The notes under the pieces are model-generated. The model saw nothing but the letters and a program-made list of their open reading frames with translations, made no database searches and was not told the origin of the DNA. From contig JAAZBG010000019.1 in assembly GCA_012513915.1 (NCBI GenBank), forward strand, positions 1 through 50,455: 50,455 nucleotides of DNA, written 5' to 3'. Both the position numbers and the translations under genes were made by a program. This document shows positions 1 through 9,122 of this stretch, in pieces. How positions within the stretch are numbered: position 1 is the first letter of the stretch; every line of letters begins with the position of its first letter. The stretch comes from Fibrobacter sp. (GTDB lineage Bacteria; Fibrobacterota; Chitinivibrionia; Chitinivibrionales; Chitinispirillaceae).

Positions 1-1586
1 GTATCCTGTTCTGGAATGCGATCACCAAGCTCCTTGACATCGTAAATATCATACAACGATGAAAGACTTTCAACCTTTACATTTTGAAATACTTCGGCAG
101 CCTGCGAACCAAGCGATTCTCTGTCAACCAGAAACAAAATCCGCCTGAAGCGACTTGATCTTAGAGCCCGGTACATGAGGCCAAGACAGACCCGGGTTTT
201 CCCTGTTCCGGTTGCCATTGCCACAAGCATTTCGCGTTGCCCTTCAGCCAGTTTATTCTCAATTGTTCTGATTGCGTCTTTCTGGTAATTCCGTAACCAG
301 AAAAAATCGACTGTTTCTTCCTGTAGTTTTTTTTGTGCCTTTTGTGCATCATAGCGTAAAAGTGCCGTTAACCCTTGTGGGGTATACCAATTTTCCAGTG
401 GTCGGGGTAGATTTGTCGCACACCGTAAATCCTGAAACCATATGCCACTTTTTGTATGAATCTGTCGAAGATACGCTCTTCCATTCGTTGCAAAAATAAA
501 AGGAACCTTATTCTTATTCCATGGAGATTCTGCGGGTACCGTCTCATCACCCTTCTTTACATAGTCCCGACTGTACCGTGCGGCCTGTTGTAAAACACCG
601 GGAACATCAATCTCACTTTTTTTAGCTTCAACAAAAGCTACCAGCTCAAGACCGATAAAAAGGGCGTAGTCAACAGGCCCGCTTTTTGTTGGCCATTCGG
701 CAATAGCACGGTTACATGCTTTTTCGGGCCGGGTCCCTTTTGCATAGCGTAATATATCGGAATCTGCTTCCCAACCGTTATCGCGTAATTGCTGATCAAC
801 AAGGTGGCGAGTGTCGCTTTCATCTAAGAGGAGCGTGCCATTTGCCCTCTCTGCTTTTTTAACCAGCGCTTTAACCGATTCCGGATCGGCTTTACTTTTT
901 TGCTGCAATACAGTTAGTTGCGTTAGGAACAGGGTATTCTGTTCTTTTAATTTATCCTCGGTTTGTACAGCGAGATCCAGTGCAACTTCAAGATCTGTGT
1001 ATGCATCAGCGGCTTTTTTCTCTGCATCATACCTGAGTTTTGTCTCATCTTCCATTCTGGTTTTAGCATCAAGTAATTCCCTTTGCATCGATTCAACCCT
1101 GGAACGAAGATCAAACAATTCAGTTTTTAATACATCATCGACTTTCACAGGGTCAGGAGGGGGAATGAATGGCCCAGGTTTAAAATCCCGTTCGTTACCA
1201 AACGTCTGGTGAAACCAGATACAAAATGCTCTGCAAAGTTTTAGCCCATGTAGCGCATCACTTCGTGTCCCTATATTTTCATGTACTGCCTTATTGCCAT
1301 ATTTACGAACCGCATGAAAGAGCTCGGCAATTTCACGCTGAAGAATACCCATGCTTTCAAGTCGTTTGAGAAGTTGAAGCAATTCCTCGAATTCATCATG
1401 GTATTCTCCAACCAGCGCAGCAACAGTCACTGCAACCTTTTCACAAAGTTGACGTTGTTTAAAAAGAGAAATTTGTGGTTCACTGAAACAATACCGTTCC
1501 GATTCTGCGGCAAGACGAAGCAGAATCGCATCGTATTTTACAAGAAAACTAAAATTAGGGGACTTTATTTCTACTTTTTGTGACAT
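1..1586 (-). CDS. hsdR: Type I restriction enzyme subunit R (HsdR), N-terminal part, cut by window edge
   Basis: This is the motor/nuclease subunit of a type I restriction-modification enzyme, which translocates DNA with ATP and cleaves unmodified DNA. About 528 residues lie in the window and the frame is open to base 1, so the C-terminal part is missing only because the window ends. In order: an N-terminal region of about 120 residues resembling DUF4145; a charged, probably coiled-coil stretch (about 130-210); an HSDR_N nuclease domain with the PD-(D/E)xK pattern seen as PVDYALF and VAFVEAKK near residues 305-317; then the helicase start with Walker A MATGTGKTR near residue 453. The start is ATG at 1586, read outward from the divergent radC. 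No hsdM or hsdS gene lies on this side, so they would have to lie beyond base 1 or elsewhere. Family assignment is firm; full length cannot be judged. Confidence 0.9.
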   Translation of the reverse strand, partial: MSQKVEIKSPNFSFLVKYDAILLRLAAESERYCFSEPQISLFKQRQLCEKVAVTVAALVGEYHDEFEELLQLLKRLESMGILQREIAELFHAVRKYGNKAVHENIGTRSDALHGLKLCRAFCIWFHQTFGNERDFKPGPFIPPPDPVKVDDVLKTELFDLRSRVESMQRELLDAKTRMEDETKLRYDAEKKAADAYTDLEVALDLAVQTEDKLKEQNTLFLTQLTVLQQKSKADPESVKALVKKAERANGTLLLDESDTRHLVDQQLRDNGWEADSDILRYAKGTRPEKACNRAIAEWPTKSGPVDYALFIGLELVAFVEAKKSEIDVPGVLQQAARYSRDYVKKGDETVPAESPWNKNKVPFIFATNGRAYLRQIHTKSGIWFQDLRCATNLPRPLENWYTPQGLTALLRYDAQKAQKKLQEETVDFFWLRNYQKDAIRTIENKLAEGQREMLVAMATGTGKTRVCLGLMYRALRSSRFRRILFLVDRESLGSQAAEVFQNVKVESLSSLYDIYDVKELGDRIPEQD

Positions 1587-1696
1587 AGTAAACAAAATAT
1601 AACTTTTTGAAATGTAATTACGACAATAATGCTTTAAAAAAGTTATTTTCTATACATTGTTTATCATTCTACTTTCGCTTCAATAAAGGGTTTGTA

Positions 1697-2359
1697 ATGA
1701 AACGAATCACCGATATTCCGGAAATTGATCGACCGCGGGAGAAAATAAAGGTAAAAGGTGTGAAACATCTTTCTGATCAGGAATTACTCGCGATACTACT
1801 TGGTATGGGTAACGCGAAATATGACGTAATGGTACTTGCTGACAAAGTACTTAAATGCCTTGAAGCAAATAGTGGTGTACCAGTTCTCGAGAAACTGCAA
1901 CAAATTGACGGGATCGGTATAGCGAAAGCTGCTACTATTGTAGCTGCAGTAGAATTTTGCAGACGAAGAATTCGTCCTGAGGGGATCAAGGTCCGTTTTA
2001 TAGCAGATATTATTCCTTTGTTAAGTAACTACGCAGACAGAAAACAGGAACACCTGATCTGCATTTCGATGAATGGAGCACAGGAAGTGATCGCAACCAG
2101 AGTTGTAACAATTGGTTTAGCAGATAAAACGCTGATACATCCAAGAGAAGTATTTGCTGATCCAATTACAGACCGTGCAACTGCAATTATACTTGCACAC
2201 AATCATCCAAATGGAATTCCAAATCCAAGCCCTGATGATATTATCCTGACACAAAAAATTGCTGAGGCAGGAAAAACCTTAGGCATAGCATTACTTGATC
2301 ATGTCATTTTCAATCAGCGGGGAAGTTGCAGCATGGTTGAGCAGGGGTATTTGGAGTAA
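1697..2359 (+). CDS. radC: RadC family protein (JAB/MPN domain)
   Basis: RadC-like protein of 220 residues. The N-terminal helix-hairpin-helix part includes LLAILLGMG and LQQIDGIGIAKAA. The C-terminal JAB/MPN metalloprotease-like domain carries the zinc-ligand pattern AHNHPNG followed by NPSPDD near residues 167-180, which matches the family's H-x-H-x(7)-S-x-x-D motif. The open frame extends upstream to 1607, but ATG at 1697 starts the conserved sequence MKRITDIPEIDRP and has AAAGGG about seven bases before it, so I chose that start. The biochemical role of RadC is unsettled; the old DNA-repair label is not well supported and many copies lie on mobile or defence loci. Here it is divergent from hsdR and convergent with a DUF3800 gene, which fits that setting. 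Confidence 0.9.
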   Translation: MKRITDIPEIDRPREKIKVKGVKHLSDQELLAILLGMGNAKYDVMVLADKVLKCLEANSGVPVLEKLQQIDGIGIAKAATIVAAVEFCRRRIRPEGIKVRFIADIIPLLSNYADRKQEHLICISMNGAQEVIATRVVTIGLADKTLIHPREVFADPITDRATAIILAHNHPNGIPNPSPDDIILTQKIAEAGKTLGIALLDHVIFNQRGSCSMVEQGYLE

Positions 2360-2536
2360 CTATAGTTTTGTAAATATAAAGCGATGCTCACATCCGCACA
2401 TACACTTCTGCTTAGTAGCGATTCTTTTTTTAATTCTCTGTTACAGAATGCTTTCATAAACTTTCAACAAAACATTTGACTTAGTAAAAAACTTTGTTTA
2501 TACTTAGAGTAGGACTGGGAATTCCTGGTCGGTGGT

Positions 2537-2575
2537 CAGTTTCTGGTAATTACCGGAACTGGCCATTTTTGTTTT
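2537..2575 (+). terminator. Possible terminator after radC
   Basis: A near-perfect inverted repeat is centred on GGTAATTACC: CAG-(t)-TTCTGGT, loop AATT, ACCGGAA-CTG (2537-2561). Four bases later a T-rich run follows (2566-2575). It lies about 180 bases after the radC stop and touches the end of the convergent DUF3800 gene. One bulge and one G-T pair weaken the stem, so the call is tentative. Confidence 0.4.
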
Positions 2576-3323
2576 ATGGGAAAACTTTCCACCCTCGAAC
2601 ACTTCCATTTGCATATATTTTCTGGTTAATTATATCAAAAGCCTGGTTTGGCTGCTCTGGTTTTAAAATGTGCCTGGCGCATGGATATGCTGCAAGATCA
2701 GCTACTTGTAGTCCTGCAATATTTGCCCGTTTATCCCAGAAAACCAAAGGACATTTCAACGACTTAAATCGTTCAGCAGGAATAAAATATGTGCCACATG
2801 CTAAAAACTCATAAAAAGCTCTCTCCAGCTCTTCATCTTCACGTTTTCCACGAGATTCAGCAATAATAGGTAATTCACATTCGTTATTTTGTTTAAGAAA
2901 ATGAATGACACGTTCCATACACATCTTCAAGGCGAATTCATAGGGGTTTTCAGCTCTAGGACCATATTTAGTGATATGTTTACTTTTGTCAATACACATA
3001 ATAAAAATAGTACATTCAAGGTTAGAAATAAGATTACTTATTTCCGCTAAGAAGGATTTTCTCATATCTGGAACCTGTAAAAAGCCATATGGACCGTTTG
3101 CTTTTCTAATGTCTCTACTATGCAGGTTAATCCCTTCGTGGTTCCAAAACTTCAATTTGAGAGTTGCTATAGCTGGTATTATGTGTTCTATATAAGTAGT
3201 GCGTTCGATAATTGTGAGACATAGAACGAAAATCGGAAAATCTTTATCAATTGTGTCCATAGAATGATCACCGCATTCATCAATGAATCCGATAAATCTG
3301 GAATTACCACCAACATTTCTCAT
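2574..3323 (-). CDS. DUF3800 domain protein
   Basis: A 249-residue protein of the DUF3800 family. Family hallmarks visible here are the N-terminal acidic motif IDECGD (residues 14-19, usually DESG/DESGD), a central acidic LHSRDIR region, and the C-terminal segment AGLQVADLAAYPCARH, where an aspartate and small residues are conserved. These spaced acidic residues suggest an RNase H-like metal-dependent nuclease fold, but the biochemical activity of the family is not established. The start ATG at 3323 has AAGGA about eight bases upstream. DUF3800 genes are frequent on accessory and phage-defence loci; next to hsdR and radC this copy fits that setting. The gene is convergent with radC. The family call is good; the function is unknown. 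Confidence 0.8.
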   Translation of the reverse strand: MRNVGGNSRFIGFIDECGDHSMDTIDKDFPIFVLCLTIIERTTYIEHIIPAIATLKLKFWNHEGINLHSRDIRKANGPYGFLQVPDMRKSFLAEISNLISNLECTIFIMCIDKSKHITKYGPRAENPYEFALKMCMERVIHFLKQNNECELPIIAESRGKREDEELERAFYEFLACGTYFIPAERFKSLKCPLVFWDKRANIAGLQVADLAAYPCARHILKPEQPNQAFDIINQKIYANGSVRGWKVFP

Positions 3324-3772
3324 TTTTTCAGATCCTTAAAATGAATGTAACGTTGCTATTTTATGGGTACATATCTGCTTTACATTTATCAAGAGATAAT
3401 CTTTAGAAAAAAATCTCAACATTTTACGAATTTAAAATTATTTATGGTATCTGCTAATGTCAATGTGTCAGGGTGAAAGTATGTGTTTTTTATCATTAAA
3501 TTTCGAAAGTAGCAATACACAAACCGGTTCCGGAATACATGACGGAGTATTTCAGAAATCTACCAGGATGTTAAAAACGTACCGGCATATCAATTCCCTG
3601 AAGTCCGCCCAAAGCATCCGTTTCGGGAACGAAGCAAACCAGGCGAAAAATTTACAAATGAGCAACTACAAAACAGCTACAAAATAGGTTGAGTAAAACT
3701 TACAGTAACCACGTATACAACTTTCTGAATTAAAGTCCCTGTCAAGCCAATGCAACATGTGCCAACGAAATT
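3324..3772. other. Intergenic region, 449 bp, no gene recognised
   Basis: AT-rich DNA between the DUF3800 start (minus) and the end of the NAD synthetase gene. It must hold the DUF3800 promoter near 3330-3400. A 76-codon open frame at 3457-3687 on the plus strand has no recognisable domain and no convincing ribosome-binding site, so I do not call it a gene. It separates the accessory left end from the NAD island. Confidence 0.6.
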
Positions 3773-5638
3773 TCAAATATTCTTCATGGCTGCATATCTT
3801 GATGTATTCATAACAGGCAACTGACTTTCGCGAACATCATATCCATAGGCTCCTTTACTTAGAATAATAATCGGCGGAGACTGAATTCGCTTGAAAACAG
3901 CCCGTTGAATATTTTTGACAAGCCATTCAAGATCACTGATAAAAACATCCCTGTTGCCAAGATTGTATTTATCAAATATTGCTCTGCTTATTTCAAGTTT
4001 CTCACAAAGAACATTTTCATTATACCACTCAAGCACGGTTTCCGGACTCAACCGGTTATAGTCTGTAAATTTTTGTACAAGGATATCATGATACCCCCAT
4101 TTCATCGGATCAACCTGATTGGTTTTCAGTTCAGCTGATGGCGGCATGACAAAATTAAAATTTTCATCAGGTATCAGCGATTTTGGAATCACCTCATCGT
4201 TATAAATATATTCATTCATATATGTGGCCATTTCAAACACTTCTGTTTTTAGAAGATCCCCGATCGGTGCCACTCCTCCGTTTACATCACCATAGAGCGT
4301 TGCATAACCAAGTGCAATCTCGACCTTATTTCCGTTATTAACCATCAGGCCATTCATTATTCCAGCGATATTTGACAATATGCTTGTACCCCGGATTTTC
4401 GCCTGTATATTTTCACCGTTAAATTCGCTTGGTTTGAATGCCGCAAGTGCATCCATATTCACTTTAACGATATCCTCAATTGGCAGTACATGATACGCAA
4501 TGCCAAGTTTATCCGCAATAGTCTTCGCAATAGATTTTGTTGTATCACTATTATACCGTGATGGCAGATTGAATGAAACAACACGTTCCTTCCCTACGGC
4601 CTGCTCAAGGAGGCATGCAACAAGTGCACTGTCAATACCACCGCTGATACCGATAATAAACGGAAAACGACTATTCCCCATTATATCATCCATTCCCCGT
4701 ATACCCTCAATAATTGCGTTGTATTTAGCGGCAATCATTGGATATTGCGGCTTTACTGATGGCGTAAGTGCCTGAATGTTTTCAGTAACAATCAGTTCTT
4801 CGGTAAAAGGTTTTTCTGCGTTCATGACACTATCACCGTTACTATTATATATTGCACTGTCACCATCAAAAACGACTATGTTTTTTCCATTATTCTGAAC
4901 GCTGACACAGTTTACATAGTAGAATGGTATAAGACGGCCACTATCGCTAATGCTATCCCGTATCCTGTTATTTCGAGCCTGATTTTTTCCATAGGTCCAT
5001 GGGCTTGATGACAGATTAAAAATCATTTCGGCCCCGCAATTGATCAGCATTCCTGTAACGTTAAGTGGTTTATTGTTATAGGAATAATCATTAAACCATA
5101 AATCTTCACAAATTTCCACACCGATTTTGACATCGGTACCATCAATATTGACACAAAATGGCATCAACAGTTTATCCAGTGGTATGTTTTTATCAAGGGC
5201 GACTTCCTGAAGCGAAAAGAAATATCGTTCGTCATCAAAAATCCGGTAATTAGGGAGCAGTGTTTTTATTACTACCCCTGGAATGCCATAGTGTGACTCA
5301 GTGGCAAGCGGCTTTCCGTTATAAAACGCATATCCTGCATTATATTTCCGTACACGTCCATCCTTATTTTTTCCACTTTTATCAACATATACGTTACCAT
5401 AAAGAATAACAATAGTATCCGATAGCGATGCAATTGTATCATTAAATTCCATAAGATAGTCACACCAATATGAATCAAGCCACCTGTCCCCGAGAAGATA
5501 TCCACCAATACACATTTCAGGAAATGCAATTATTCTGCACTTATGCTGCTTTGCGTCATCGATGAAACGTTTCATAGTTTCAATATTTTTCTCAGGTTTC
5601 CCGGGATAAACTTTCATTTGCGCAAGTGCTGTTTTCAT
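3773..5638 (-). CDS. nadE: Glutamine-dependent NAD+ synthetase
   Basis: Catalyses the last step of NAD synthesis: nicotinic acid adenine dinucleotide plus ATP and glutamine gives NAD+. It is a 621-residue two-domain enzyme. The N-terminal nitrilase-type glutaminase (about 1-270) has the Glu of AFPEMC at residue 41, a candidate Lys in the YVDKSGKNKDG stretch and the nucleophile Cys177 in GVEICEDLW. The C-terminal synthetase domain has the P-loop ISGGIDSALVA near 330 and the GDVNGGVAP and KTEVFEMA segments. Start ATG 5638 has AAGGAA in front. It lies about 100 bases downstream of the NadM-Nudix gene on the same strand, and that enzyme could supply its dinucleotide substrate. The length is normal for the two-domain class. 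Confidence 0.96.
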   Translation of the reverse strand: MKTALAQMKVYPGKPEKNIETMKRFIDDAKQHKCRIIAFPEMCIGGYLLGDRWLDSYWCDYLMEFNDTIASLSDTIVILYGNVYVDKSGKNKDGRVRKYNAGYAFYNGKPLATESHYGIPGVVIKTLLPNYRIFDDERYFFSLQEVALDKNIPLDKLLMPFCVNIDGTDVKIGVEICEDLWFNDYSYNNKPLNVTGMLINCGAEMIFNLSSSPWTYGKNQARNNRIRDSISDSGRLIPFYYVNCVSVQNNGKNIVVFDGDSAIYNSNGDSVMNAEKPFTEELIVTENIQALTPSVKPQYPMIAAKYNAIIEGIRGMDDIMGNSRFPFIIGISGGIDSALVACLLEQAVGKERVVSFNLPSRYNSDTTKSIAKTIADKLGIAYHVLPIEDIVKVNMDALAAFKPSEFNGENIQAKIRGTSILSNIAGIMNGLMVNNGNKVEIALGYATLYGDVNGGVAPIGDLLKTEVFEMATYMNEYIYNDEVIPKSLIPDENFNFVMPPSAELKTNQVDPMKWGYHDILVQKFTDYNRLSPETVLEWYNENVLCEKLEISRAIFDKYNLGNRDVFISDLEWLVKNIQRAVFKRIQSPPIIILSKGAYGYDVRESQLPVMNTSRYAAMKNI

Positions 5639-5738
5639 GAATATATTCCTTTTTATAATCGTATCAAATGTATGCCAGGATATGCGTATACAAACTCAAT
5701 TACTCATAACAACTCACTATCGAAGCACGTGAATATAG

Positions 5739-6758
5739 TTACACTGTATGGTTTACAAAATATTTAATAATTTGTGCATGATCGTTAAAGAACGAGCTTT
5801 CATTCTGTTCAATTTGATAAAGCGGGAACCATAATACATCCTGCGCATCATCCCCGGCTTCAATGTGAGGTAGTATTTTTACATTCAATTCGAACATAAA
5901 TGCATGTGTGATAACTCTGCCTCGCGGATCGCGTAACGGATGATCAAAAACATGTGTCAACTTTAATGAGCCATTAAGCTCCTTACTGCCGACATCAAGC
6001 CCGGTCTCCTCCCTGAGCTCTCTCATACATGCTTTCTGTACAGATTCATTATGGTTGACAAACCCTCCGGGAAGAGCAAAACAACCTTTACCGGGATTTA
6101 CTTTTCGTTTAACAAGAAGTACATGACCAAGTGCGATCACTACAGAGTCGGCTGTTACGAAAATAGGAGGGTATGGTGCAGATTCCCATTTTTTACGATA
6201 GTTTTGAATAAAACGGTATTCATCCTGTAACTTTTCAAAGACCGGACTTTTTGTCCAGTTTGCAATAATGATCCTGACCTTATCAGGAAGATAGCACTCA
6301 ATATCCCCCAGACGATCTTCAAAAACCGCATTCCGGATATCTGTGGCACTTATTCCGTCAGCCTGTGTTGGCAAACTATCAAGTTTCCACTGAGGAAAAT
6401 AATTTAAATAATATGATGTATCATCTTTATAATGACCAACAATCGCAACAGTTCCATCTCTGCTTACCGCAGTTATTTTCTGCTGCACTCTCATAATCCA
6501 GTCAGTAAAATTATATGCACTGTCATGAAGAGGAATCAGAGTCAAGTGTTTGCAATTACTCTCAGAAATCGCCGCTCGTACACATTCCTCCCGTTGCATC
6601 GTATTCCACGGATTACGCATACTTATAGGGGCATTGTGTGAGCCAATAACAATAATAACATGTTGTGCAATTTTAAATGCGTGATCAACAAGACACTTAT
6701 GACCACTATGGAATGGCTGAAAACGGCCGATAACAACAGCAAAATCATACTTTTTCAT
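5739..6758 (-). CDS. Bifunctional nicotinamide-nucleotide adenylyltransferase / Nudix hydrolase (NadM-Nudix)
   Basis: A fused enzyme of 339 residues. The N-terminal NadM-type nucleotidyltransferase (about 1-170) has the signature GRFQPFHSGH (11-20) and ISATDIRN (136-143), and joins NMN or nicotinate mononucleotide to AMP. The C-terminal Nudix domain (about 200-335) has a complete Nudix box: G232, E238, R246, E247, E250, E251 and G253. In characterised homologues of this fusion the Nudix part hydrolyses ADP-ribose or similar dinucleotides. The start ATG at 6758 has GGAG close upstream. It precedes nadE on the same strand, probably as one transcript. Which mononucleotide is preferred and what the Nudix domain cleaves cannot be read from the sequence. 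Confidence 0.93.
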   Translation of the reverse strand: MKKYDFAVVIGRFQPFHSGHKCLVDHAFKIAQHVIIVIGSHNAPISMRNPWNTMQREECVRAAISESNCKHLTLIPLHDSAYNFTDWIMRVQQKITAVSRDGTVAIVGHYKDDTSYYLNYFPQWKLDSLPTQADGISATDIRNAVFEDRLGDIECYLPDKVRIIIANWTKSPVFEKLQDEYRFIQNYRKKWESAPYPPIFVTADSVVIALGHVLLVKRKVNPGKGCFALPGGFVNHNESVQKACMRELREETGLDVGSKELNGSLKLTHVFDHPLRDPRGRVITHAFMFELNVKILPHIEAGDDAQDVLWFPLYQIEQNESSFFNDHAQIIKYFVNHTV

Positions 6759-6975
6759 GGTTACTCCTTCACCCGTCTCCCTGACAGGCTATAGCACTAA
6801 ATTACAACATCAAATATACAGTGTCAATAAAGTTATGGAAAAAATGGACATCATGATAACACTGAAGTATTTTTCTTTGAAATGCTCAGGTAACACCATT
6901 ATTTCTAGCACTTTACAAAAGCATTGTTTTTTATATGCAACAACTACTCTCTGAAACCATTTTTACGGAGCCTGT

Positions 6976-9093
6976 ATGATTCCTACAGATCTACATCCAT
7001 TTGTTCAACAATACGCGCCATCACTTTTTTCTTCAATTCGGCTATTGACAACAGAAGAGCGTACCCGTCTTATTGACAATGGTAACAGCGCTGAATCCTG
7101 GGATACTATTGGAGTAATTAATGGTTTCGATCCCTCTGTTGTTAAAAACTCCCGTTTTTTCGGATGTGTAATTATCGGATATCAGGATCATGCAACACCT
7201 CGAAAACAATATTTACTAAAAGGTATTTATCACAGTACTATTGGAAATTCCATAATTGGAAACAATGTCGTTCTTAACAATGTCGGCTTATGTAATTTTT
7301 ACTATATCAGCGACAATGTAACACTTTCTAACGTCGGAGAGATCAACACTACCCCAAATGCCCGTTTTGGCTGTGGCGGCCTTCTTAATGGCAATAGGAC
7401 TGGTATCGATCTAATTAATGAGAATGGTGGAAGATCAATCATTCCATTTCCTGACATAACCTGTTCAGATGCATTTATTGTTGCGAAATTTAAAGGAGAC
7501 TCCACGTTACAGCAACGATTCTCTGAGCTTGCGGATGTTTCCTGTATTACGCATATTGCGGGTATCGGAATAATTGGTAAGCATTCTATTGTAAAAAATG
7601 TAACGGCCATAAAAGATTGCTGCATGGGCGACCATACAATCATTGATGGCGCGTTATTACTTGACAATTCCACAATCAGATCAATTGAACATGAAAAAAC
7701 ATCAATAGGTCATGGTGTCCAGATTCGTGACTCAATAGTTGGATATGGGAACCACATTGACAGCGCATCACAATTGACAAGCGTAATAAGCGGTGAATGT
7801 GTTTCGATACATCAGTGCGCACGTATCAGCCACTCATTTATCGGAGATAACTCTGCTATCGGATGCTGTGAAATTGCTCATAGCCTTATTTTTCCGTCAC
7901 ATGGTGAGCATCATAACAATTCATTTCTGATTGCGTCAATGATTGGCGGACAAAGCAATATTGCTGCGGGAGCAACGATCGGATCTAATCACAACTCCCG
8001 CACCAATGATGGTGAACTGTGGGCATCACGGGGTTTCTGGCCGGGATTATGTACTAGTTTTAAACATAACAGTAAATTCGCATCTTTTATTCTCTGTGCC
8101 AAATCAGATTATCCGGCAGAACTCTGTATTCCTTTTCCATTCAGTTTAATTTGTAATGACTTAAGAAACGATACCCTTGTAATATATCCGGCATATTACT
8201 TTACGTATAATATGTATGCATTTATCAGGAGCAAAGTCAAATTTATCAAACGGGATAAACGGGCATTAAAAGAGCAACATATAGAACACGATCCTCTTGC
8301 ACCTGATACTATTGAAGAAATACTGACAGCAATTTCTATTCTGGAATTTGAGACAGGACGTCAGTGGTTTGAAAACCAAAAGCTCCCGTTACCCGCTGAA
8401 TCTGAATGCAGGAAAAAGGGACGGGAGATTCTCCTATCCAACAGTACTATTAACGATATTTGTATAAAGGGTACATTTGAAAAAAGCAATCGGCCGGTAG
8501 TAATCAGGAAAGTAGCAGAATCATGGAAGATGTATCATACGATTTTAAGGTGGTATTGTGCATCAGAAATAATTTATTATTACTCATTAACTTCATGCGA
8601 TTTTTCGATTTTACATTTACCGGCACGAAAGAAAAAATGGGTCAATTGCGGTGGGCAGATTATTTCACAGGATGACCTTGACCTTATTCTGGATAAAATA
8701 AAGAATACTGTATCAATTCATTCATGGAAAGATGTTCACACTCTTTTTACTGCATCCTTTGACCGGTATAAAGAGGATCGGTTTAAACATGCACTGGCAA
8801 CACTTGCCTATCTTGAGTTTTGTACTGAAACCGATTTCTCATTAAAAGAAATCGTGATCGGTTTGCAAAAAACGATTCCCTTATTGCAAACGATTCTTGA
8901 TCTCATCGCACAATCCCGGAAAAAGGACTATACCGATCCATTCAGAACAATGGTCTATGATTCCAGTGACGAGTTGACTAATGTATTGGGAGATTTCGAA
9001 CAGGATACTGTTATTTCTGATTTGAAAGCGGAAATTGCAGCCCTTGAGAATGCGATCACTGCATTCACAGCACAATCGTTTGGTAATGCATAA
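6976..9093 (+). CDS. DUF4954 family protein with left-handed beta-helix repeats
   Basis: A 705-residue protein I recognise as DUF4954. Residues about 60-350 are a run of short hexapeptide-like repeats (for example SIIGNNVVLNNVGLCNF, TISDNVTLSNVG, SFIGDNSAIGCCEIAHS) that should form a left-handed parallel beta-helix, the fold used by sugar nucleotidyltransferases and acyltransferases. The C-terminal 300 residues are mixed alpha, with aromatic-rich segments such as RQWFENQKLP and ILRWYCASEIIYYY. There is no signal peptide, so it is probably cytoplasmic. No catalytic function is established for the family. The start ATG at 6976 has CGGAG seven bases ahead. It runs divergent from the NadM-Nudix gene and is followed after 29 bases by nudC, so it sits within a NAD gene island. 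Confidence 0.82.
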   Translation: MIPTDLHPFVQQYAPSLFSSIRLLTTEERTRLIDNGNSAESWDTIGVINGFDPSVVKNSRFFGCVIIGYQDHATPRKQYLLKGIYHSTIGNSIIGNNVVLNNVGLCNFYYISDNVTLSNVGEINTTPNARFGCGGLLNGNRTGIDLINENGGRSIIPFPDITCSDAFIVAKFKGDSTLQQRFSELADVSCITHIAGIGIIGKHSIVKNVTAIKDCCMGDHTIIDGALLLDNSTIRSIEHEKTSIGHGVQIRDSIVGYGNHIDSASQLTSVISGECVSIHQCARISHSFIGDNSAIGCCEIAHSLIFPSHGEHHNNSFLIASMIGGQSNIAAGATIGSNHNSRTNDGELWASRGFWPGLCTSFKHNSKFASFILCAKSDYPAELCIPFPFSLICNDLRNDTLVIYPAYYFTYNMYAFIRSKVKFIKRDKRALKEQHIEHDPLAPDTIEEILTAISILEFETGRQWFENQKLPLPAESECRKKGREILLSNSTINDICIKGTFEKSNRPVVIRKVAESWKMYHTILRWYCASEIIYYYSLTSCDFSILHLPARKKKWVNCGGQIISQDDLDLILDKIKNTVSIHSWKDVHTLFTASFDRYKEDRFKHALATLAYLEFCTETDFSLKEIVIGLQKTIPLLQTILDLIAQSRKKDYTDPFRTMVYDSSDELTNVLGDFEQDTVISDLKAEIAALENAITAFTAQSFGNA

Positions 9094-9122
9094 ACAGAAT
9101 AGACTAATTGAGAGAATAGCCA

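Noticed and set aside
272..1583. Plus-strand frames over the left 1.6 kb
   Set aside because: Antisense to the HsdR frame, which has continuous nuclease and helicase motifs.
2494..2814. 106-codon plus-strand frame over the DUF3800 gene
   Set aside because: Antisense shadow of the DUF3800 gene, which has the coherent family motifs.
3457..3687. 76-codon plus-strand frame in the spacer before the NAD synthetase gene
   Set aside because: No recognisable domain, no strong ribosome-binding site and low-complexity composition.
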